The notes: generated from the letters alone by a model not told the origin. Positions 9,546 through 18,418 are shown, counted from the stretch's first letter. The stretch: DNA of 64,000 bases from Oxalobacter formigenes (GCA_023667225.1 JAMPAN010000001.1:527166-591165); one strand, 5' to 3'. A program made the numbers and translations.

Positions 9546-10867
9546 CCGCTGCAGGCAGTGATATGACAGCCCGCTTTTTTTCCACAAAAAAGCAAACTCG
9601 TTTCAAACGGGTTGTGCCGCTGGCAGCACCGCCTGTTTTATCTGTTCCCTTGACGCGCCATTTCGGGGGAAATCCCTGTCCGCTGGTTTCCATCGGTCAA
9701 AAAGTGATGAAGTATCAGCTGATTGCCTGCGATACGGGACAATATTCTGTGAGTGTTCATGCGCCTGTGTCGGGCGAGGTGACTGGTATCCGGGAATCTT
9801 TGCTGGCAGACGGAACAACTGCATTACTGGTTGATATCAAAAATGATTTTCAGGAAACGGAAGCAAGCCTGCCTATATTGAATCCTGAAACCTGTTCTGC
9901 TGATATATTGCTTCAGAGAATTAGCGAGGCAGGCATTGCAGGAGCAGGGGGTGCCCAATTCCCGACGGCAGTGAAGTACCAGTGTGACGGTAAAAAGATT
10001 GATACTTTGATTATCAACGGCGCGGAATGCGAGCCATACCTGAATGCGGATTATGCTGTTATGTCACAGCAGCCTGAAGAACTGATGGTTGGCATCAGCC
10101 TGATTAACCGGATACTGGCTGCGCGCGAGGTGGTTATTGCCATTGAGAATCATAACAGGGAAGTTGGACAACGGCTGGTTTCTTTTTCAGGGCAGGCAGG
10201 TTTGGTTTGCCGTATGGCCTTGCTTCCCGATGCCTATCCCCAGGGAAGCGAGCTTCAGCTGATTTATGCGGTTACCGGAAAAGAATTACCGCGCAACGTG
10301 CGTGCAGCTGAAGCGGGCATTGTTGTCAGTAATGTCGGGACTGTCAGGGCTGTTTATGATGCCATTGTTCATTCCCGGCCTTTTGTCAGCCGAATTGTTA
10401 CAGTAGCAGGTGAAGGTGTGGGGCAGGAGGCTGGTAATTTTGAAATCCGGATTGGTACGCCGGTTCGCCATGTTCTGGAGACACTTGCTATTTTGCATGA
10501 GGGGAAAAAGCTGGTTTTGGGAGGGCCGATGATGGGACGGCCGGTCATGGATTTTTCCATGCCGATAACAAAAGGAACCGGCGGGCTGATTGTGTTGCCG
10601 GATATGGCTGTCAGACGAAGTCCCTGCATTTCATGCGGCTATTGCGCGGATGTTTGCCCAATGCGGCTGATGCCCATGAAGTATGATGAGCTACGCCAAA
10701 AAGAAAGATACAGTGTGATGGCAGAAAAATACAGTTTGTCTGCCTGTATTGAGTGCGGCGCATGCGAGTATGTCTGTCCATCCCGGGTGCCGCTGATGGA
10801 AAGTATCCGTACCGGCAAGGAGAAAAACCGTGTGCGCCAGGTTGCCTGCCCCGCCGTTTATTCATAG
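9542..10867 (+). CDS. rnfC: RnfC-type electron transport subunit
   Basis: This 441-residue subunit of the ion-translocating Rnf (Rsx) complex is of the short RnfC type, without the long Ala-rich tail of E. coli RsxC. It starts with a barrel-sandwich domain (LTRHFGGNPCPLVSIGQKV), continues with the NADH/FMN-binding-like domain (EAGIAGAGGAQFPTAVK; INGAECEPYLNADY) and ends with two 4Fe-4S motifs: C362xxCxxCxxxCP and C402xxCxxCxxxCP. An AGGA six bases before the ATG supports the start. It is coupled to the small gene upstream and overlaps rnfD by 38 bases. RnfC is peripheral and would pass electrons between NADH and ferredoxin through the membrane subunits. Confidence 0.9.
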   Translation: MTAAGSDMTARFFSTKKQTRFKRVVPLAAPPVLSVPLTRHFGGNPCPLVSIGQKVMKYQLIACDTGQYSVSVHAPVSGEVTGIRESLLADGTTALLVDIKNDFQETEASLPILNPETCSADILLQRISEAGIAGAGGAQFPTAVKYQCDGKKIDTLIINGAECEPYLNADYAVMSQQPEELMVGISLINRILAAREVVIAIENHNREVGQRLVSFSGQAGLVCRMALLPDAYPQGSELQLIYAVTGKELPRNVRAAEAGIVVSNVGTVRAVYDAIVHSRPFVSRIVTVAGEGVGQEAGNFEIRIGTPVRHVLETLAILHEGKKLVLGGPMMGRPVMDFSMPITKGTGGLIVLPDMAVRRSPCISCGYCADVCPMRLMPMKYDELRQKERYSVMAEKYSLSACIECGACEYVCPSRVPLMESIRTGKEKNRVRQVACPAVYS

Positions 10868-11918
10868 CCGTGACCATACTGCCAGCGTAATGGCAGATGT
10901 GGTTATTGCGCTGTTGCCCTGTATTTTTATGTCGTGGCTGGCTTATGGGTATGTGCCGTTGATGGTGGTGCTGGTTGCTGTCGGGAGTGCGCTTGCTGCT
11001 GAATTCTTTTTTTCGTTGCTGGCTACCGGACAAACGGATTCTCTTTCCAATGGCTCGGCTATCGTTACCGGTATTTTGCTGGCACTGACTTTGGCGCCCT
11101 TTACTCCTCTTTATGCGGCAGCCTTTGGCAGCGCGATGGCTGTGATTTTTGGTAAGCTCCTGTTGGGAGGGCTTGGAAAAAATATGTTCAATCCGGCACT
11201 TGTCGGGCGGGAATGTATGACCGTTTTTTTTCCTCTTGTTATGGCATCTGGCAATATCTGGCACAACGCTGAAGCCGTAAATGTAGGTAGCCTGCCGTTT
11301 TTTGGCGAGATTTTCCTGGATGAATTGTTTTTCAGGCCATCGGGGGCTATTGGTGAGTATTCTGTTTTCTTTCTGGTGCTGGGAGGAGTGTATTTGCTGG
11401 CAAGGCGTCGTATCTCATGGCACATTCCTTTCGGATTTTGCGTTATGTTGACCGGATTTTCCCTGTTTTTTCCGGGAGATCCGCTTCGTTTCTCCCCTGG
11501 AGGTGTTCTTCTTGGGGCTGTTTACATGGCAACCGACATGCCGACCAGTTCTTCAACGCCCTGGGGGAAGCTGTATTTTGGTGTGATGACAGGTATGGTT
11601 GCAGCAATTTTCCTGACAAGTGATGTGCGCTTTGAATATATGTCTTATGCGATTTTGCTGATGAATGCCTTTGTTCGTCCAGTCAACCGGGTTTTTCGTC
11701 CCCGTGTATGGGGAACTGCACTTGGTTTTTACCGGCGTTTTTGGCAGGGTGTTTTGTTAACGGGCGGTATTCTGGCAGTTTGTTTGATCCTGATAGGTTT
11801 GCACCGTTTGGGTATGGTGGCGTATCTGGTTCTTGTTTATCTGACGTTTAGCCTCATCCGTTTTCTAGTGGTGCAGACAAAACAATGGCACCGGCAAAAA
11901 ACGGCCGGAGAAGGATAA
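10830..11918 (+). CDS. rnfD: RnfD-type membrane subunit
   Basis: This 362-residue integral membrane protein of the RnfD/NqrB family has 8-10 hydrophobic segments, the signature TDSLSNGSAIVTGILLALTL, the GKNMFNPALVGR motif, and GAVYMATDMPTSSSTPWGK near residue 230, where the family carries its flavin-linked Thr region. The GTG start at 10830 lies inside the end of rnfC and has AAGGAG seven bases upstream. The next gene is mntP on the opposite strand; rnfG, rnfE, rnfA and rnfB are absent from this window. Either they are encoded elsewhere or this pair works without them. Confidence 0.88.
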   Translation: MCARLPAPPFIHSRDHTASVMADVVIALLPCIFMSWLAYGYVPLMVVLVAVGSALAAEFFFSLLATGQTDSLSNGSAIVTGILLALTLAPFTPLYAAAFGSAMAVIFGKLLLGGLGKNMFNPALVGRECMTVFFPLVMASGNIWHNAEAVNVGSLPFFGEIFLDELFFRPSGAIGEYSVFFLVLGGVYLLARRRISWHIPFGFCVMLTGFSLFFPGDPLRFSPGGVLLGAVYMATDMPTSSSTPWGKLYFGVMTGMVAAIFLTSDVRFEYMSYAILLMNAFVRPVNRVFRPRVWGTALGFYRRFWQGVLLTGGILAVCLILIGLHRLGMVAYLVLVYLTFSLIRFLVVQTKQWHRQKTAGEG

Positions 11919-11953
11919 TATGCGCTGCGGCATGGCTTGTTTGTGGTGCGTTT

Positions 11954-12532
11954 TTAGGAAAAGACGCCATGCTGCTGAAGAATATGGATACCAATCGCTA
12001 CCAGAACAATGCCGCCGATGATGTTGGCCTTGCTGCTGAAGAAATCAGTACCGGACAGGCGGGCGATCCATTTGCCGGCATACAGACCAATGGCGGAAAG
12101 GCAGAAGCAGACTGCTCCGATAACCAGCGCGGGTATCCAGATGGCTGTATTGAGGACAGAAAATGACAGTCCGACAGCCAGTGCATCCAGGCTGGTTGCG
12201 ATGCCGAGCAGAAAGAGTGTTCCTGTATATGTCTGGTGATGGTGTGGCGGGTTATGTCGCGTGTGAAAGGCTTCGCGAATCATGCGGCTGCCGATAAAAG
12301 CCAGGAGAATAAAGGCTATCCAATGATCGTATGGTTCAATGCAGCGATGCGCTTCTTTTTCCAGCCACCATCCTGCTACCGGCATGAGAAACTGGAATCC
12401 GCCGAATAGACTGCCAATTTTTATGGCCTGAAAGGGAGTAACCCGCTCCGGCTGCATGCCAAAAGCCAGCGCAACGGCAAAGGCATCCAGGGAAAGCGCC
12501 AGCGCAATGACAAGGACAGCAATGAAATTCAA
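11954..12532 (-). CDS. mntP: MntP-type manganese efflux pump
   Basis: This 192-residue inner-membrane exporter of Mn2+ has six predicted membrane segments. It shows the MntP repeat with the paired acidic motifs ALSLDAFAVALAFG (residues 11-24) and ATSLDALAVGLSFS (second half), and a His-rich loop in the middle (TRHNPPHHHQ). It converges with rnfD with 35 bases between stop codons and no terminator hairpin. Many mntP genes carry a yybP-ykoY manganese riboswitch; I could not see one in the 118 bases before the divergent nitroreductase gene. Confidence 0.93.
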   Translation of the reverse strand: MNFIAVLVIALALSLDAFAVALAFGMQPERVTPFQAIKIGSLFGGFQFLMPVAGWWLEKEAHRCIEPYDHWIAFILLAFIGSRMIREAFHTRHNPPHHHQTYTGTLFLLGIATSLDALAVGLSFSVLNTAIWIPALVIGAVCFCLSAIGLYAGKWIARLSGTDFFSSKANIIGGIVLVAIGIHILQQHGVFS

Positions 12533-12650
12533 GGCGTATTTCCTGAGAAGTCATGTTGCTGTGGTATTTTACAGGGGTATGCCGGAAACCGGCGGCATGA
12601 GGGTAAATAAATCCACTTACCGGTTTTTATCTTGTTTACAGGAGAATCGC

Positions 12651-13175
12651 ATGAGTTTTAACGATTTGGCAGCCAAACGCTATTCTGTCCGCAAGTTTGC
12701 TACACAGGAAGTAGAAAAGGAAAAACTGGAATATGTGCTTAGGGCAGGGCAGCTGGCGCCTACTGCTGTCAATTTCCAGCCGCAACGTATTCTTGTCATT
12801 ACAGACAGGCAGGCGCGTGCCCGATTGAGAGAATGCACATCTTACCATTTCAACGCACCGGTATTCTTCCTGGTATGCAGCGAAAAGGAGGAAGCCTGGG
12901 TTCGTCCCTATGATAAAAAGAACAGCGGCGAGATTGATTGCAGTATTGTCGCTACACAAATGATGCTGGCAGCAGCAGATATCGGGCTGGGAACGACATG
13001 GGTGATGTATTTTGATCCGGAACGTATAAGAAAAGCCTTTTCTATTCCGCCTTCGCTTGAGCCGGTTGCTCTTCTGGTTATGGGATATCCGGCTGAAGAC
13101 GCTGTGCCCAGTCCCAAGCATTTGCAACGCAAGCCTCTGGAAGAAATTGTTTTTTATAATTCGTTTTCTGTTTGA
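12651..13175 (+). CDS. Nitroreductase-family FMN oxidoreductase
   Basis: This 174-residue flavoprotein has the family N-terminus (SFNDLAAKRYSVRKFATQEV), the FMN segment LAPTAVNFQPQRI and the IGLGTTWVM region. Such enzymes use NAD(P)H to reduce quinones, nitroaromatics or related electrophiles; the physiological substrate is not deducible. The start at 12651 is set by AGGAG at 12640-12644; the longer upstream frame is the shadow of mntP. It is short for the family (200-220 residues), but both ends look complete. Confidence 0.87.
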   Translation: MSFNDLAAKRYSVRKFATQEVEKEKLEYVLRAGQLAPTAVNFQPQRILVITDRQARARLRECTSYHFNAPVFFLVCSEKEEAWVRPYDKKNSGEIDCSIVATQMMLAAADIGLGTTWVMYFDPERIRKAFSIPPSLEPVALLVMGYPAEDAVPSPKHLQRKPLEEIVFYNSFSV

Positions 13176-13225
13176 TATATGGCCAGCAAAGAATGACGCT
13201 GAAATGACAGGAGTCAATAAAGGCT

Positions 13226-13261
13226 TCTATTAGGGGAAAAAACGGCTTTCTCCATAATAGA
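13226..13261 (+). repeat. Near-perfect inverted repeat between nitroreductase and GlsB genes
   Basis: The left arm TCTATTAGGGGAAA (13226-13239) pairs with TTTCTCCATAATAGA (13247-13261) with a single bulge and one G-U pair. No T-tract follows on either strand, so it is not a standard terminator. It could be an RNA stem-loop or an operator for the stress gene at 13340; the sequence does not decide. Confidence 0.45.
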
Positions 13262-13339
13262 AAAAGAACTTTCCCTTGCCGGAATAGTCTGAAAATCAGC
13301 AAGATGATTTTCTGATAACAACCAGCAAGGAGGCAGGCG

Positions 13340-13603
13340 ATGGGAATTATTTCCTGGATTGTTTTCGGCATTATTGCCGGCGCACTGGCCCGTTTGATCA
13401 GGCCAGGTCCAGACAGAATGGGTATTATTGTGACCATGATTCTGGGTATTGCCGGCGCGGTTGTCGGCGGCTGGATCAGTACCTTTTTCGGGTTTGGCAC
13501 GGTTAATGGCTTTAACTTCGGCAGTTTTGCCATCGCTGTGGTCGGTGCTTTAATCGTGTTGTTTGTCTGGGGTATTTTCACTCACAGGAAACAGCCGGTT
13601 TAA
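13340..13603 (+). CDS. GlsB/YeaQ/YmgE-family stress response membrane protein
   Basis: This 87-residue, three-span membrane protein of the transglycosylase-associated family begins MGIISWIVFGIIAGALARLIRP and has glycine-rich helices (ILGIAGAVVGGWI) and a basic C-terminus. Relatives are induced by general, osmotic or envelope stress, but no biochemical activity is established. AAGGAGG lies about six bases upstream of the ATG. It stands alone, with the exporter gene converging from the other strand. Confidence 0.88.
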   Translation: MGIISWIVFGIIAGALARLIRPGPDRMGIIVTMILGIAGAVVGGWISTFFGFGTVNGFNFGSFAIAVVGALIVLFVWGIFTHRKQPV

Positions 13604-13679
13604 TTTTTGTGTTAAAGGCCTGGCCTGTCATTATTGTCTGGTCAGGCCTGTATGTTGACAGGGAATTTAAATATCGGTT

Positions 13680-14588
13680 TTAGGACTCTCGGTTTTCATT
13701 GAGAGGCATTTTTTCGGTTGAAGCTTTCCAGCAAATGAGCGAGCCTGTTACGATGCAGGCAACGCCTGCCCAAAAGCCGGGGTGGGGCAGGGTTTGAAGC
13801 CACAAACAAATAAAAAGGGCAGAAAATACTGGCGTGAAATAGGAAACAGCTGCCAGAAAAATCATGTTTCCTTTCTGGATACCGGTTTCCCAGCAGGCAT
13901 AGGAAAGTGCAAAGATAACGCCGATATAGGCCAGCTCGCCCCATGCCGGCCAATCGGGAAAATAAAGTGTGCTTCCTGTAAGGAAAAAGCGGCACCAGAG
14001 CACGGAGGCTATGACAATGAAAAACAGAGGAACGGCATTGTCTCCCTTGCCGTAACGGCGGCTCAGGTTGCAATAAAATCCCCACAAGATAGCGGCAATA
14101 AAAGCCATCGCATAGGGAAGCGGATTTTCTGTCATGTGGATAATGATTCCGGCCAGGCTGGTTTCACTGTTTGAGGCCAGACAAACAAAGATGCCGGCCA
14201 GGGAAAGCAGAATGCCTGCCCATCCCCACCATCGCAATTTTTCCTGGTTAATCCAGATAGCGACAAATACGATGGCGCATGGCCACAGATAGTTGATCAT
14301 GCTGATTTCCAGTGTCTGGCTGTTGTTTGCAGCCAGACCGATAGCCTGCGACATAAGGAGTTCGTACATGACAAAGGCAAAGCCGCATCCCCACAGATAC
14401 AGCGGATGCATGAACCGGATTTGAGGAAAGCCCTGGCGCAGGCACAATATAATAGCTCCGGCAGTAAAAATAAGTGCGGTTCCGCCAGCTACGCCAAAGG
14501 CCTGGCTGACTGAACGCACCAGGGCAATCAAGGTGCTCCACATCAGGATAGCTGCTATTCCGTGAAGATTGGCTTTGGTAACAGTCAT
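13680..14588 (-). CDS. yddG: YddG-like DMT-superfamily (EamA) amino acid exporter
   Basis: This 302-residue protein with ten predicted membrane segments resembles YddG, which exports aromatic amino acids in E. coli. Visible features are the N-terminal HGIAAILMWSTLIALVRSVSQ, the LEISMINYLWPCAIVFVAI segment closing the first EamA half, and the second half ending in FWAGVACIVTGSLICW. The overall match to YddG is good by reading, though substrate range within EamA proteins varies. It is divergent from copA, sharing a 265-base AT-rich intergenic region. Confidence 0.75.
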   Translation of the reverse strand: MTVTKANLHGIAAILMWSTLIALVRSVSQAFGVAGGTALIFTAGAIILCLRQGFPQIRFMHPLYLWGCGFAFVMYELLMSQAIGLAANNSQTLEISMINYLWPCAIVFVAIWINQEKLRWWGWAGILLSLAGIFVCLASNSETSLAGIIIHMTENPLPYAMAFIAAILWGFYCNLSRRYGKGDNAVPLFFIVIASVLWCRFFLTGSTLYFPDWPAWGELAYIGVIFALSYACWETGIQKGNMIFLAAVSYFTPVFSALFICLWLQTLPHPGFWAGVACIVTGSLICWKASTEKMPLNENRES

Positions 14589-14697
14589 GGCAGGTTGAGC
14601 AGCATCTGGAAGGATAATCTGTGAAGAAAAAGCATTTTACTGTTTTGCCGCATAATTGTCTTTTTTCATGGCCGGAGCCCAGGGGAAAAGAATAAAA

Positions 14698-14752
14698 ATA
14701 ATACTTTTATAAAGTATTATGTATCATATAATTATACTTTGTTTTTAAAGTA
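14698..14752 (+). promoter_or_regulatory. Two tandem TACTTT/AAAGTA palindromes upstream of copA
   Basis: A perfect 23-base palindrome (14698-14720) has 10-base arms ATAATACTTT and AAAGTATTAT around TAT. Fifteen bases later TACTTT (14735-14740) and AAAGTA (14747-14752) form a second copy of the same half-sites with a six-base centre. Repeated half-sites in the control region of two divergent genes suggest a regulator binding cooperatively. The motif does not match CueR, CopY or Fur sites as I know them. The region is very AT-rich, so some symmetry could be chance, but the 10-base perfect arms are notable. Confidence 0.5.
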
Positions 14753-14853
14753 AAAATTAAACTATAACAAGTTGCGTAACAAAGGGGTATGATTGACTTG
14801 GCCTTGTTGTAAAAAGGATGTTTTCAACCTCGGAATGCAAACAGAAGAGGACA

Positions 14854-17418
14854 ATGAACCAGAGAAACAGATTTGATATTGGGGGCATGAATTGTGCGGC
14901 TTGTGTCGCTCATGTTGAAAAAGCTACGCAAAAACTGCCGGGTATGCACCATGCCGAAGTCAGTTTGCTGACTAACAGTATGACTGCCGAATATGATCCG
15001 GCCATGCTTTCTCCGGAAGCTATCTGCGAAGCTGTGAAAAAGGCGGGTTATGATGCCAGGCTGCATGGGACGGCACAAAATGATATCCGTCCTGCAACAG
15101 ACAAGGTATTGTCTGCTATGGCGTGGCGCTTTGGTGTTTCTGCGGCTTTTTTGCTGCCGCTCATGTATGTCAGCATGGGCAGCATGACTGGTTTGCCTTT
15201 TCCGGATATCCTGGAAGGAACGGAAAATACGGTTATCTATGCGTTGACGCAATTTTTGCTTTGTCTGCCTATTCTGATTATCAATTACCGCTATTTTTCC
15301 GGCGGTTTCCGCTCGCTGGTGGGCGGTGTGCCCAATATGGACAGCCTGATTGCTGTGGGTGCTTCGGCTGCTGTGGTATATGGAGTCGTTGCCTTATATC
15401 GGATTGGCTGGGCTGTAGGTAACGGCTATCCCGATGTTGCCATGTATTACCGGCATGACCTGTATTTTGAGAGCGCAGCGATGATTCTGACGCTGGTTAC
15501 GCTTGGCAGGATGCTGGAAGCTTTCAGCAGAGGAAAAACAGGCGCTGCTATTAAGGCGTTGCTTGATCTTTCACCGCCATCTGCATGGGTGGTTCGTGAG
15601 GGCAAGGAAGAAGAGGTTCCGCTGGAAGCGGTTCGTGCTGGCGATGTGCTGGCTGTTCGGCCAGGGGCGCGCGTGCCGGTCGATGGCATTGTGCTGGAAG
15701 GTTTTTCTGCTGTTGATGAATCTGCTTTAACCGGAGAAAGCCTCCCGGTGGAAAAAATGCCGGGAGACGCTGTGACTGGAGCCACACTTAATACCGGCGG
15801 CTATTTCACCATGCGTGCTGAAAAGGTAGGCGAAGATACAGCGCTTTCCCGTATTGTCAGGCTGGTTGAGGAGGCGGGTGCATCGAAAGCGCCTGTAGCC
15901 AGACTGGCGGACAGAATCAGCGGTATTTTTGTTCCGGCAGTGATGGCAGTATCTCTGCTGGCTTTTTCAGTTTGGCTCTTTGCTGGGCATTCACTGGAAT
16001 TTGCATTGGCGCGCGCTATTTCGGTGCTGATTATTTCCTGTCCCTGTGCCCTTGGCCTGGCTACGCCGGTTGCCATTATGGCCGGCACAGGAAAAGGCGC
16101 CAGGGAAGGCATTTTGTACAAACATGCGGAAGCGCTGGAAAATCTCTGTCGTATTGATACCGTTGTGCTGGACAAGACAGGGACAGTAACGGAGGGCTAT
16201 CCCAAAATAACGGATAATCTGCCTTTTTATGGATCGCAGGATGAATTACTGTCGCTGGCTGCCGGGATGGAATCCCGTTCTGAACATCCTCTCGCGCGAG
16301 CCATTATAGAGGAAGCAAAAAACTGTAATTTAACGCCTGTTCAGGTTAGTGATTTCAAGGCGCTTTCCGGACTGGGGCTGCAAGGAGTGGTTTCAGGCAG
16401 CCTGTGTGTTGCCGGAAACCGGCGCCTGATGCTGGAGCATGGCGTTGATTTGTCGCTGGCAGGACAAATGCCAGCCAGGTTCGCCTGTGAAGGAAAAACG
16501 CCCCTGTATTTTGCGTGTGATGGAAGGCTTGTTGGTATGCTGGCCTTGATGGACCGGCCACGCAGCAGCAGCCGGGCTGCGGTAATGGCAATGAAAGCAA
16601 GGGGCATACAGGTCATTATGCTGACGGGCGACAATGCAGCCACAGGAGAAGCGGTTCGCCAGATGGTTGGCATTGACCGGGTGATAGCGGAGGTTATGCC
16701 ACAGGAAAAAGACGGGCATATTTGCCAGTTAATGCAGTCAGGCCGCAAAGTGTTGATGGTAGGGGACGGCATTAACGATGCTCCGGCTCTGGCCAGAGCA
16801 GATGTTGGTATGGCAATTGGCGCGGGAACCGATGTAGCGCTGGAATCGGCAGATGTGGTGCTGGTGAAAAGCGATCTGGCCGATATGGTAACGGCATACG
16901 ATCTTTCACGTACTACGCTGAAAACGGTCAGGATGAATCTTTTCTGGGCATTCGCCTATAATGTGGCGGGTATCCCTATAGCAGCCGGGCTGCTGTATCC
17001 TGCCTTTAATCTGACGCTTAATCCAATGATTGCCGCAGCAGCCATGAGTTTGTCCAGTGTGTTTGTGGTTGTCAATGCCCTTCGGCTTAATCTGTTTCAC
17101 CGGCACATATTACCGGTTGATTTGCCAGGGGAAGATAAAACCGGCAGAGTAGGGCAGGACGATATCTCACTGAGTTTACCCGTTTGGAAAAGAAAGGAGT
17201 TCACTATGCCGTCAACAACGGTTCTTTATATTGAAGGAATGAATTGTGCCCATTGCAAGGCATCTGTGGAGAAAGCGTTGAACGCTTTACCGGGCGTAAA
17301 AGCAGAGGTGGATCTGGCAAAAAAAGAGGCGCGTGTTGTATCAGATGGACAAGTGACTGCAGAACAGATGGGAGAAGCAGTAACAACTGCCGGGTTTGAA
17401 CTGAAAGGGATAGCCTGA
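14854..17418 (+). CDS. copA: Cu+-exporting P1B-type ATPase with C-terminal CopZ-like domain
   Basis: This 854-residue inner-membrane copper pump begins with an HMA domain ([14 protein letters not shown], Cys 14 and 17), has eight membrane segments, the actuator TGES (ALTGESLPV), the CPC metal site at about 396-398, the phosphorylated Asp in DKTGTVTEG at about 440, the SEHPLA nucleotide motif, TGDN and [11 protein letters not shown]. Unusually, a second HMA domain (GMNCAHC) follows the last membrane helix, at residues 785-854. The frame opens at 14818, but the ATG at 14854 just before the HMA domain, with AGAGGA upstream, fits better. There is no CueR gene nearby. The upstream CCTT-N8-AAGG (14802-14817) is only a weak MerR-type site. 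Confidence 0.92.
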   Translation: MNQRNRFDIGGMNCAACVAHVEKATQKLPGMHHAEVSLLTNSMTAEYDPAMLSPEAICEAVKKAGYDARLHGTAQNDIRPATDKVLSAMAWRFGVSAAFLLPLMYVSMGSMTGLPFPDILEGTENTVIYALTQFLLCLPILIINYRYFSGGFRSLVGGVPNMDSLIAVGASAAVVYGVVALYRIGWAVGNGYPDVAMYYRHDLYFESAAMILTLVTLGRMLEAFSRGKTGAAIKALLDLSPPSAWVVREGKEEEVPLEAVRAGDVLAVRPGARVPVDGIVLEGFSAVDESALTGESLPVEKMPGDAVTGATLNTGGYFTMRAEKVGEDTALSRIVRLVEEAGASKAPVARLADRISGIFVPAVMAVSLLAFSVWLFAGHSLEFALARAISVLIISCPCALGLATPVAIMAGTGKGAREGILYKHAEALENLCRIDTVVLDKTGTVTEGYPKITDNLPFYGSQDELLSLAAGMESRSEHPLARAIIEEAKNCNLTPVQVSDFKALSGLGLQGVVSGSLCVAGNRRLMLEHGVDLSLAGQMPARFACEGKTPLYFACDGRLVGMLALMDRPRSSSRAAVMAMKARGIQVIMLTGDNAATGEAVRQMVGIDRVIAEVMPQEKDGHICQLMQSGRKVLMVGDGINDAPALARADVGMAIGAGTDVALESADVVLVKSDLADMVTAYDLSRTTLKTVRMNLFWAFAYNVAGIPIAAGLLYPAFNLTLNPMIAAAAMSLSSVFVVVNALRLNLFHRHILPVDLPGEDKTGRVGQDDISLSLPVWKRKEFTMPSTTVLYIEGMNCAHCKASVEKALNALPGVKAEVDLAKKEARVVSDGQVTAEQMGEAVTTAGFELKGIA
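17206..17418 (+). CDS. copZ: Possible separate CopZ copper chaperone from an internal start within copA
   Basis: The ATG at 17206, in the copA frame, is preceded at 17193-17199 by AAAGGAG with a six-base spacer, stronger than any ribosome binding site upstream of copA itself. Translation from it gives a 70-residue protein, the usual length of CopZ, with the CxxC site GMNCAHC and the beta-alpha-beta-beta-alpha-beta pattern of HMA proteins. The pump would therefore be made as a fusion and the chaperone as a free protein from one gene. An ancestral copA-copZ operon that lost the copA stop codon would explain the arrangement. Use of the internal start is inference. Confidence 0.5.
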   Translation: MPSTTVLYIEGMNCAHCKASVEKALNALPGVKAEVDLAKKEARVVSDGQVTAEQMGEAVTTAGFELKGIA

Positions 17419-17456
17419 TTCCCACACCAAGAAAAAGCTATGCCTATTTATAAAAA

Positions 17457-17488
17457 TGGCCTGACGGCGCGCAAAAGCTGTCAGGCCA
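17457..17488 (-). terminator. Rho-independent terminator of the CxCxxC mini-protein gene
   Basis: The stem TGGCCTGAC-GGC pairs with GC-T-GTCAGGCCA (12 bp with one G-U, eight-base loop). Read on the minus strand it is followed by a T-rich run (TTTTTATAAA), so it ends the minus-strand gene at 17505-17753. It may also slow plus-strand transcription leaving copA. Confidence 0.7.
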
Positions 17489-17504
17489 GAAAAAAAGGAA
17501 AAAC

Positions 17505-17753
17505 CTAGTCTTTTTCAATGGAGTAGGCAAAAAAACGATCCTCGCCGGCTGCAACATATTCTCCCCAGTTTTCAATGGTCTCTATCGGGGCGGTAACAAT
17601 ATTTCCTTCTGCTTTGCCCAAAAATTCCTGGTAGGTAAGAGAGTTACCTTCTCTTTTGATAACCCTGATGTAATTGCAATCCAGACAGCCGCAGCCGCCA
17701 TACAGGATTTCACCGGAATATTTTGCGCCTTCCTTAAACTGTTTTTCTTCCAT
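17505..17753 (-). CDS. Small protein with a CxCxxC motif, function unknown
   Basis: The product has 82 residues and is not recognised. A CxCxxC cluster (Cys 21, 23, 26, in GGCGCLDC) sits in an otherwise small acidic protein with no signal peptide or membrane segment. The cluster could bind copper, zinc or an Fe-S centre, or be redox-active. The start at 17753 is set by a perfect AGGAGG; the frame's upstream extension to 17825 is not used. It is convergent with copA and has its own terminator, so a link to copper handling is suggested only by position. Confidence 0.7.
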   Translation of the reverse strand: MEEKQFKEGAKYSGEILYGGCGCLDCNYIRVIKREGNSLTYQEFLGKAEGNIVTAPIETIENWGEYVAAGEDRFFAYSIEKD

Positions 17754-17806
17754 TTCTCTGTCCTCCTTTAAAAATAATCTGTCCAATAAGCGTGTAATGG
17801 TTTGTA

Positions 17807-17829
17807 AGAAATGCCAGCAAGGCATTTCT
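17807..17829 (-). terminator. Hairpin just after the ybaK stop codon
   Basis: A perfect 9-bp stem AGAAATGCC / GGCATTTCT with a five-base loop begins four bases after the ybaK stop on the minus strand. The following T-tract is poor (TTACAAA), so it may be a weak terminator or an mRNA-protecting stem between ybaK and the small Cys-motif gene. Confidence 0.5.
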
Positions 17830-17833
17830 ACAA

Positions 17834-18313
17834 TTAATCCGTTTTGGCGATAGGAGCAATTATTGCGTCTGTCAGCCGGCTTAAGTCTGCTCCGGCAAGC
17901 TCAATACTTAATCCTCTTTTTCCGCCGGAAATAAAAATAGTCGGGAAAAGTGCCGCGTCAGTATCCATAACTGTAGGAAGCCGTTTTTTCTGTCCAAGCG
18001 GGCTTATGCCTCCAACAAGATAGCCGGTAACACGCTGTGCGGCAAGGGGATCAGCCATTTCTGCTTTTTTGGCAGAGAAAGCTTTAGCCACTTTTTTCAT
18101 ATCAAGCTGTGTTGCTACCGGTGTGACAGCAACGGCCAGGTTTTTGGGATTACCGTTAAGCGACACGAGAAGGGTCTTGAAAAAACGGGACTCATTCACG
18201 CACAGTTTCTTAACAGCTTCTTCGCCAAAATGCCTTTCTTCGCTGTCATGCTCATATTCATGCAACGTAAAAGCAATACGATGTTTTTCAAGAAGAAGGA
18301 CAGCCGGTGTCAT
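17834..18313 (-). CDS. ybaK: Cys-tRNA(Pro)/Cys-tRNA(Cys) deacylase YbaK (EbsC family)
   Basis: This 159-residue trans-editing enzyme hydrolyses Cys wrongly attached to tRNA-Pro. The fold is recognised from [20 protein letters not shown], the [10 protein letters not shown] segment with the catalytic Lys (FKTL, near residue 46), [20 protein letters not shown], and the terminal [18 protein letters not shown]. Length and both ends match the family. It lies upstream of the small Cys-motif gene on the same strand, separated by a hairpin. Confidence 0.92.
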   Translation of the reverse strand: MTPAVLLLEKHRIAFTLHEYEHDSEERHFGEEAVKKLCVNESRFFKTLLVSLNGNPKNLAVAVTPVATQLDMKKVAKAFSAKKAEMADPLAAQRVTGYLVGGISPLGQKKRLPTVMDTDAALFPTIFISGGKRGLSIELAGADLSRLTDAIIAPIAKTD

Positions 18314-18418
18314 AAAAACAACCCTGAACAGGAATAATGTATGCTAGCACAAGTGGGGAGGGAGAGCGGGAAAATGCCCCTTTCCAGGGGGCGAGATAGT
18401 CTGGTTGCGGCTCCAGGT

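Noticed and set aside
11919-11957. Twelve-codon frame right after rnfD that might be the start of rnfG
   Set aside because: It begins MRCGMACLWCVF and stops at once; no RnfG features follow and mntP converges here.
12533-12650. yybP-ykoY manganese riboswitch before mntP
   Set aside because: The space is too short and the conserved core bases of this riboswitch were not found by reading.
13616-13649. AGGCCTG / CAGGCCT hairpin as a terminator between glsB-like and yddG-like genes
   Set aside because: The stem is only 7 bp with a 20-base loop, and no T-tract follows on either strand.
14793-14817. CueR-type promoter with CCTT-N8-AAGG before copA
   Set aside because: The dyad is short, the -10 at the expected 19-base spacing is not recognisable, and no cueR gene is nearby.
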